From assembly GCA_019114115.1 (NCBI GenBank), contig DXGD01000372.1:1-9260 (forward strand): a stretch of 9,260 nt of DNA, read 5' to 3'. This document shows, in pieces, positions 6,584-9,260 of this stretch; position 1 is the first letter of the stretch, and every line of letters starts with the position of its first letter. The notes below the pieces were generated by a model. It did not search any database. It had not been told where the DNA came from and worked only from the letters and a program-made list of their open reading frames with translations. Source of the DNA: Candidatus Nesterenkonia stercoripullorum. GTDB lineage: Bacteria > Actinomycetota > Actinomycetes > Actinomycetales > Micrococcaceae. Position numbers and translations under genes: made by a program.

Positions 6584-6616
6584 AGCTGAGCTGTGCGGTG
6601 AGCTGCACGCTCAGCT
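6584..6616 (+). terminator. Strong hairpin after the CPBP-protease gene
   Basis: AGCTGAGC-T-GTGC (6584-6596) pairs with GCACGCTCAGCT (6605-6616), a 12-bp stem with a single bulged T and the 8-nt loop GGTGAGCT. It begins 13 nt after the stop of the protease gene. There is no U-tract, which is common for actinobacterial terminators. It also lies some 30-60 nt before the MATE start codons, so it might act on that gene's leader instead. Confidence 0.5.
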
Positions 6617-6630
6617 GTACGGTGAGCTGC
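6589..6630 (+). repeat. 24-bp-period direct repeat between protease and MATE genes
   Basis: AGCTGTGCGGTGAGCTGC (6589-6606) recurs as AGCTGTACGGTGAGCTGC (6613-6630) with one mismatch in 18. Copy one is part of the hairpin at 6584-6616; copy two could compete for pairing with its parts. Confidence 0.6.
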
Positions 6631-6648
6631 GAGTCGACCTGAGCCGTG

Positions 6649-8043
6649 ATGAGCGGCAGCCGGCTGGAGACGCCGGTGGGTGAGGATGATGCAGAGCCTG
6701 TAGCACCACGACCGTACCGTGACCGGCGGTCGATGACGCGCCAGATCCTGGCGCTGGCCGTCCCGGCGCTGGGCGCCCTGATCGCCGAGCCCGTGTTCCT
6801 GCTGGCCGATACTGCCATCATCGGACGCCTGGGCGTCACCGAGCTCGCCGGTGCAGCGCTGGGCATCACCGTGATGCACACGGTGACCGGCCTGATGATC
6901 TTCCTGGCTTATTCCACGACCCCAGCAGTCGCCCGGGCTGTGGGCGCGGGCAGGATGGGACGGGCTCTGGCCGCCGGGCGTGACGGACTCTGGCTCGCCC
7001 TCGGGCTGGGTGCAGTGCTGGGGCTGGCCGGAGTCGCCTTCGGCGAGCAGACGCTGCGCGCCATGGGCAGCGAGGGCGAGGTCCATGACCATGCCTGGAA
7101 CTATCTGCTGTGGTCCATGCCCGGGGTGCCGGCCATTCTCCTGGTATTCGCCGCGACCGGAGTGCTGCGCGGCATGCAGGACACCAAGACGCCGCTCATC
7201 GTGGCGGCAGCCGGGTTCGGCGGCAATATCGTGCTCAGCCTGATCCTGGTCCATCCGGTGGGCTGGGGCGTGACGGGTGCGGCCGTGGGGACCAGCGTGG
7301 CGCAGTGGGCGATGGCGCTGGTGTACCTCATCATCCTGGTGCCGCTGCTGCGGCGTCATCGGGTGCCATGGGGACTGGATCCTGCGGGACTGCGCCGAGC
7401 ATCGCGGGTGGGCTCCTGGATGATGCTGCGCACTCTCACGCTCCGGGTCGCCGTCGTGGCGACGGTCCTGGTGGCCACTGATCTCGGGTCGGAGACGCTG
7501 GCCGCCCATCAGGTGGCCTTCACGATGTTCTCCACGCTCGCCTTCGTCCTGGACGCGCTGGCTATCGCGGCGCAGGCGCTGATCGGCCGGGAACTGGGAG
7601 CCTCGCGGGTGGGCAGCGCGCGCGAGGTCACCACGACGATGGTCCGGTGGGGGATCGGCTTCGGACTCATCACGGGAGTGGTGATCGCAGCGGCCTCGCC
7701 CCTGGCTCCGCGGCTGTTCACGCCGGACCCGCAGGTGGCCTCGGGCATCACCGCGGCGATGCTGGTCATCGCGGTGACCCAGCCCTTGGCCGGGTACGTC
7801 TTCGTGCTCGACGGCGTGCTGATGGGCGCCGGCGATGTGCGCTACCTCGCGCTCGCCGGATTGATGAATCTCTCCGTCTACGCACCCGCGCTGGTGGTCG
7901 TGAGCATGCGGGATCTCGACGGGAACACGGCGATAGTCTGGCTCTGGATGTGCTTTGCCGGGGTGTTCATGGGCGCGCGTGCGCTGACGCTGGGATTGCG
8001 CACACGCACGCAGCGCTGGCTGGTCCCAGGCTCGGCGACCTAG
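6649..8043 (+). CDS. MATE family efflux transporter, DinF-like
   Basis: About 464 residues with twelve predicted membrane helices in two homologous halves, the normal size of the MATE (multidrug and toxic compound extrusion) family, which exports drugs or metabolites by H+ or Na+ antiport. The first helix carries the family signature ADTAIIGRLG with D54, a candidate cation-coupling residue. LRGMQDTKTPL (173-183) and MGAGDVRYL (392-400) are the matching conserved loops of the two halves, and the pattern is closest to the DinF branch. The start is uncertain: GTG 6646, ATG 6649, GTG 6676 (GGAGA 5 nt upstream) and ATG 6733 are all in frame, and conserved sequence starts near 6733. The ATG at 6649 has no clear Shine-Dalgarno; GTG 6676 is a serious alternative. 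No substrate can be read from sequence or neighbours. Confidence 0.9.
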   Translation: MSGSRLETPVGEDDAEPVAPRPYRDRRSMTRQILALAVPALGALIAEPVFLLADTAIIGRLGVTELAGAALGITVMHTVTGLMIFLAYSTTPAVARAVGAGRMGRALAAGRDGLWLALGLGAVLGLAGVAFGEQTLRAMGSEGEVHDHAWNYLLWSMPGVPAILLVFAATGVLRGMQDTKTPLIVAAAGFGGNIVLSLILVHPVGWGVTGAAVGTSVAQWAMALVYLIILVPLLRRHRVPWGLDPAGLRRASRVGSWMMLRTLTLRVAVVATVLVATDLGSETLAAHQVAFTMFSTLAFVLDALAIAAQALIGRELGASRVGSAREVTTTMVRWGIGFGLITGVVIAAASPLAPRLFTPDPQVASGITAAMLVIAVTQPLAGYVFVLDGVLMGAGDVRYLALAGLMNLSVYAPALVVVSMRDLDGNTAIVWLWMCFAGVFMGARALTLGLRTRTQRWLVPGSAT

Positions 8044-8081
8044 TTCCGCAGCTGCTGACCTCAACGGGACGGGCTCAGCGG

Positions 8082-8087
8082 TAGAAT
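8082..8087 (+). promoter_or_regulatory. -10 box for a leaderless DUF308-like gene mRNA
   Basis: TAGAAT, five of six matches to TATAAT, ends 6 nt before the GTG at 8094 and no Shine-Dalgarno stands between them. Transcription is expected to start on or beside the GTG. This is the clearest -10 box in the window; a -35 element is not evident. Confidence 0.6.
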
Positions 8088-8093
8088 CGGGGG

Positions 8094-8654
8094 GTGCCTG
8101 TGAAGAAGATCCCCGCTGCCACTGCCGAAGACCTCCTGCGTCCTGTCTGGATCCGCGCCGTGCTCACCGTAGCGTTCGCTGTGCTGGCCATCTTCTGGCA
8201 GAACGAGTCCTTGGCCCTGCTGAAGTATTCGCTGGCGGCCTTCTTCGTCCTGGGTGCCTCTGCCGTCTGGGACTACGTGAAATCCTCCGTCGTTCCGGAG
8301 AAGCTCCGTGCCAACTTGGCCTTAGGGGCGGCGCTATGGGGAGTCTCGGGCATCGCGGCGATCTTCGCGCCGAGCACAGCGGCTGCTGCCATCATTGCCG
8401 CCGTCGGCTTCTTCGGCATGGGCGTGGCGGAGCTTGTCGGCGGGCTGCGGGTCCGCGCCGAGTTCACCCCTGCCCGGGACCAGGTGCTCCTGGGCGGGCT
8501 GGGCATCGTGACCGGCATCGGGCTGGGTGTCGGCGTCAGCCTGGATCCCCATGGAGTGCTCGGCATTGCCGGCACGGGAGTCATCGTGATGGCTGTGCTG
8601 CTGCTCATCTCCGCCGCCGGTCTGACCCACGATGCGCGGAAGAGCGCATCCTGA
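8094..8654 (+). CDS. Six-helix membrane protein, DUF308/HdeD-like
   Basis: 186 residues starting at GTG (MPVKKIPAAT). Six hydrophobic segments are visible at about 16-34, 40-60, 74-92, 97-117, 130-149 and 155-176, with short loops and a small charged end. They form three hairpin pairs, as in the DUF308/HdeD family of small membrane proteins; HdeD itself is linked to acid resistance in Escherichia coli, but the role of actinobacterial members is unknown. Repeated GxxxG-like patterns (GGLGIVTGIGLGVG, 134-147) suggest tight helix packing. The GTG start is chosen because the TAGAAT -10 box ends 6 nt before it, leaving no room for a leader. It is 50 bp after the MATE gene but probably has its own transcript. 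Family assignment rests on topology and general likeness, so it is tentative. Confidence 0.82.
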   Translation: MPVKKIPAATAEDLLRPVWIRAVLTVAFAVLAIFWQNESLALLKYSLAAFFVLGASAVWDYVKSSVVPEKLRANLALGAALWGVSGIAAIFAPSTAAAAIIAAVGFFGMGVAELVGGLRVRAEFTPARDQVLLGGLGIVTGIGLGVGVSLDPHGVLGIAGTGVIVMAVLLLISAAGLTHDARKSAS

Positions 8655-8669
8655 GTCGCCACAGTTCTA

Positions 8670-8685
8670 CTACGACGCGTAGAAT
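8670..8685 (+). promoter_or_regulatory. Dyad overlapping a -10 box: candidate operator/promoter of the small membrane protein gene
   Basis: CTACG-ACG-CGTAG (8670-8682) is a 13-bp dyad. A wider inverted pair TTCTAC (8665-8670) / GTAGAA (8679-8684) surrounds the same centre. The right arm runs into TAGAAT (8680-8685), a near-consensus -10 box, so a repressor bound here would block RNA polymerase. Transcription would begin around 8692 and give a leader of about 70 nt before GTG 8761. No regulator gene lies in the window. Confidence 0.45.
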
Positions 8686-8749
8686 GGAGCGGCGGATCGC
8701 ACGCGAGGCCAGCCGGCCCCGCCAGGCACAAGCCAAAGCCAAGGAATGA
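8684..8749 (+). CDS. Possible 21-codon leader peptide
   Basis: ATG at 8684 opens 21 codons, very basic and Ala-rich (MERRIAREASR...QAKAKE), ending in TGA at 8747-8749, 11 nt before the GTG of the next gene. The TGA lies inside ATGAGGA, which is also that gene's Shine-Dalgarno, so translation of the peptide could influence it. Against it: no ribosome site precedes the ATG, and the ATG overlaps the -10 box TAGAAT, so a transcript from that promoter would start after it. It would need read-through from the upstream gene. Treat as a weak candidate. Confidence 0.22.
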   Translation: MERRIAREASRPRQAQAKAKE

Positions 8750-8752
8750 GGA
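8748..8752 (+). promoter_or_regulatory. Ribosome binding site deciding the GTG 8761 start
   Basis: GAGGA ends 8 nt before GTG 8761, an ideal spacing. The in-frame ATG at 8746 lies upstream of this site and has only AAGG one base before the A-ATG, too close to serve. Confidence 0.65.
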
Positions 8753-8760
8753 CGACGGAC

Positions 8761-9144
8761 GTGGCAGAAGACAAGAAGGAGCGCCGTTCCCTGCTGGATA
8801 CGGTCAAAGCTCCGCTCATCTTCTCGTTCGCCCTGGCGTTCGTGGCCGGATTCGTCACCCTGATCGCGGCCTCGGGCGGTACGGACAACCCGGCGCGAGT
8901 AGACCTCGCGCTCATCGCCTTCGGGATCGCGTTCATCGCGGCCCTGCTGCTGGTCTCCATGCTGCAGTTGGCCTCGCGGGAGAACCCGGACGAGCTCTCA
9001 GCCGGATCCGGGGTCAATCGTGATTCCGAGGAGCTGTACCGGCAGCAAGTAGCCGCCCGGCGTGAGGAAGCCCGGCGGAAGAAGGCCGAGGAGGCCAGGG
9101 CGGCTGACGACGGCGAACCTCGCTACGGCCAGCGCACCGACTGA
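8761..9144 (+). CDS. Small two-helix membrane protein of unknown function
   Basis: 127 residues from GTG 8761; an ATG five codons upstream (8746) is a less likely start. A short charged N-terminus (AEDKKERRS) is followed by helix one (about 17-37) and helix two (about 49-70). A charged tail of about 57 residues is rich in Arg, Glu and Ala and probably helical or coiled (about 88-114, around EELYRQQVAARREEARRKKA). The positive-inside rule puts both ends in the cytoplasm, with a short loop GGTDNPARVD outside. I do not recognise a family. It is the last plus-strand gene before a convergent neighbour and is followed at once by a palindromic hairpin. Its promoter region contains the dyad at 8670-8682, so it may be regulated. 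Confidence 0.75.
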   Translation: MAEDKKERRSLLDTVKAPLIFSFALAFVAGFVTLIAASGGTDNPARVDLALIAFGIAFIAALLLVSMLQLASRENPDELSAGSGVNRDSEELYRQQVAARREEARRKKAEEARAADDGEPRYGQRTD

Positions 9145-9148
9145 TCAG

Positions 9149-9167
9149 GGCCCAGCTGAGCTGGGCC
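9149..9167. terminator. Palindromic hairpin between convergent genes
   Basis: GGCCCAGCT-G-AGCTGGGCC is a perfect dyad (practical hairpin: 7-bp stem GGCCCAG/CTGGGCC with loop CTGAG). It begins 4 nt after the stop of the plus-strand gene and lies 35 nt past the stop of the minus-strand gene. Being symmetrical, it could end transcription from both sides. No T-tract follows directly. Confidence 0.6.
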
Positions 9168-9181
9168 GTGCTGAGCTGGGC
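9155..9181 (+). repeat. 12-bp direct repeat after the terminator palindrome
   Basis: GCTGAGCTGGGC occurs at 9155-9166 and 9170-9181 (period 15). The second copy repeats the right half of the palindrome and gives the left arm an alternative partner, which might allow two competing hairpins. Confidence 0.6.
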
Positions 9182-9201
9182 GAACCCGAGCCGCAGCCCG
9201 G

Positions 9202-9260
9202 TCATCCCTCGCCGGAGTCTGAGGACTTGCCCTTCTTCTTTTTCTTTTTCTTCTTCTTGT
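9202..9260 (-). CDS. C-terminal end of a convergent gene with a poly-lysine tail (partial)
   Basis: On the minus strand a frame enters from the right edge and reads nine lysines and then GKSSDSGEG before TGA (9204-9202). Only 18 codons are inside the window, so the protein cannot be identified. Poly-lysine C-terminal tails in high-GC actinobacteria often belong to nucleic-acid-binding proteins, such as DNA topoisomerase I, histone-like proteins or helicases, but membrane proteins can also have them. Seven lysines are AAG and two AAA. The orientation, the in-frame stop, and the hairpin between this and the plus-strand gene support a real gene end. Confidence 0.6.
   Translation of the reverse strand, partial: KKKKKKKKKGKSSDSGEG
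9232..9256. repeat. 25-nt homopyrimidine mirror repeat
   Basis: The plus strand from 9232 to 9256 contains only C and T and reads the same in both directions around C9244 (five T on each side, then CTTCTTC outward). The pure pyrimidine run is 9230-9258. Perfect homopurine/homopyrimidine mirror repeats can form intramolecular triplex (H-DNA). Here the tract is the coding sequence of the poly-lysine tail, which explains its composition but not necessarily its exact symmetry. Confidence 0.7.

Noticed and set aside
5329..8064. 911-codon minus-strand open frame across protease and MATE genes
   Set aside because: The translation is a His/Arg/Gln/Asp-rich mixture without fold-like pattern and spans two well-supported plus-strand genes and their gap. 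It is a codon-bias shadow.
9230..9258. Pyrimidine tract read as the U-tract of the plus-strand terminator
   Set aside because: It is more than 60 nt beyond the hairpin at 9149-9167 and is explained by the lysine codons of the convergent gene.
9230..9258. Programmed frameshift in the poly-lysine codons
   Set aside because: The exact slippery heptamer A-AAA-AAG is not in the right frame (G-AAA-AAG here) and no stimulating structure is seen.
1..9260. tRNA, rRNA, CRISPR, insertion sequence, phage or defence genes
   Set aside because: I looked for tRNA-like arms, regularly spaced repeats, transposase motifs and defence domains and saw none. The CPBP protease is sometimes labelled Abi, but this alone does not indicate phage defence.

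Overview
The window looks like a chromosomal segment of a high-GC Gram-positive bacterium, most probably an actinomycete of the Micrococcales (Micrococcaceae/Nesterenkonia-like). The support is GC-rich coding throughout, TANNNT -10 boxes placed 6-8 nt before start codons that lack Shine-Dalgarno sequences (leaderless genes), a SurA_N-type lipoprotein, and a Pro/Gly/Tyr/Gln-rich tail on a membrane protease. The genus cannot be fixed from sequence alone. The very acidic lipoprotein would suit a salt-tolerant organism, but that is only a hint.

Layout. (1) 1-3020, minus strand: a large fusion enzyme with an N-terminal beta-phosphoglucomutase (HAD) domain and a GH65 disaccharide phosphorylase domain. 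It is cut by the left edge shortly before its expected C-terminus. (2) 3021-3354: a divergent intergenic region with a ladder of GTCT motifs and, at its right end, an extended -10 box directly before the next gene. (3) 3355-4302, plus: a double-hotdog acyl-CoA thioesterase. (4) 4486-5268, plus: a very acidic SurA-N lipoprotein in which the usual parvulin domain is replaced by a low-complexity linker. (5) 5344-6570, plus: a CPBP-family (Abi) intramembrane protease homologue whose cytoplasmic tail contains an 87-bp (29-residue) tandem repeat. (6) about 6649-8043, plus: a DinF-like MATE transporter. (7) 8094-8654, plus: a six-helix DUF308/HdeD-like membrane protein. (8) 8761-9144, plus: a small two-helix membrane protein of unknown function, perhaps preceded by a 21-codon mini-ORF. 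(9) 9202-9260, minus: the last 18 codons of a convergent gene ending in a nine-lysine tail.

The plus-strand genes from 3355 to 9144 point the same way but have 50-180 bp gaps and mostly their own -10 boxes, so they are better read as a series of individual transcripts than as one operon. Their common theme is the cell envelope: secreted chaperone-like lipoprotein, membrane protease, exporter, and two small membrane proteins. The GH65 fusion is a self-contained sugar module: phosphorolysis of an alpha-glucosyl disaccharide gives beta-glucose 1-phosphate, which the fused mutase converts to glucose 6-phosphate.

No tRNA, rRNA, CRISPR array, insertion sequence or phage gene was seen. The region reads as an ordinary core-genome segment. 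The points most worth a second look are the repeated leaderless-promoter arrangement, the parvulin-less lipoprotein, the 29-residue repeat, the dyad over a -10 box near 8670-8685, and the poly-lysine/mirror-repeat end of the last gene.
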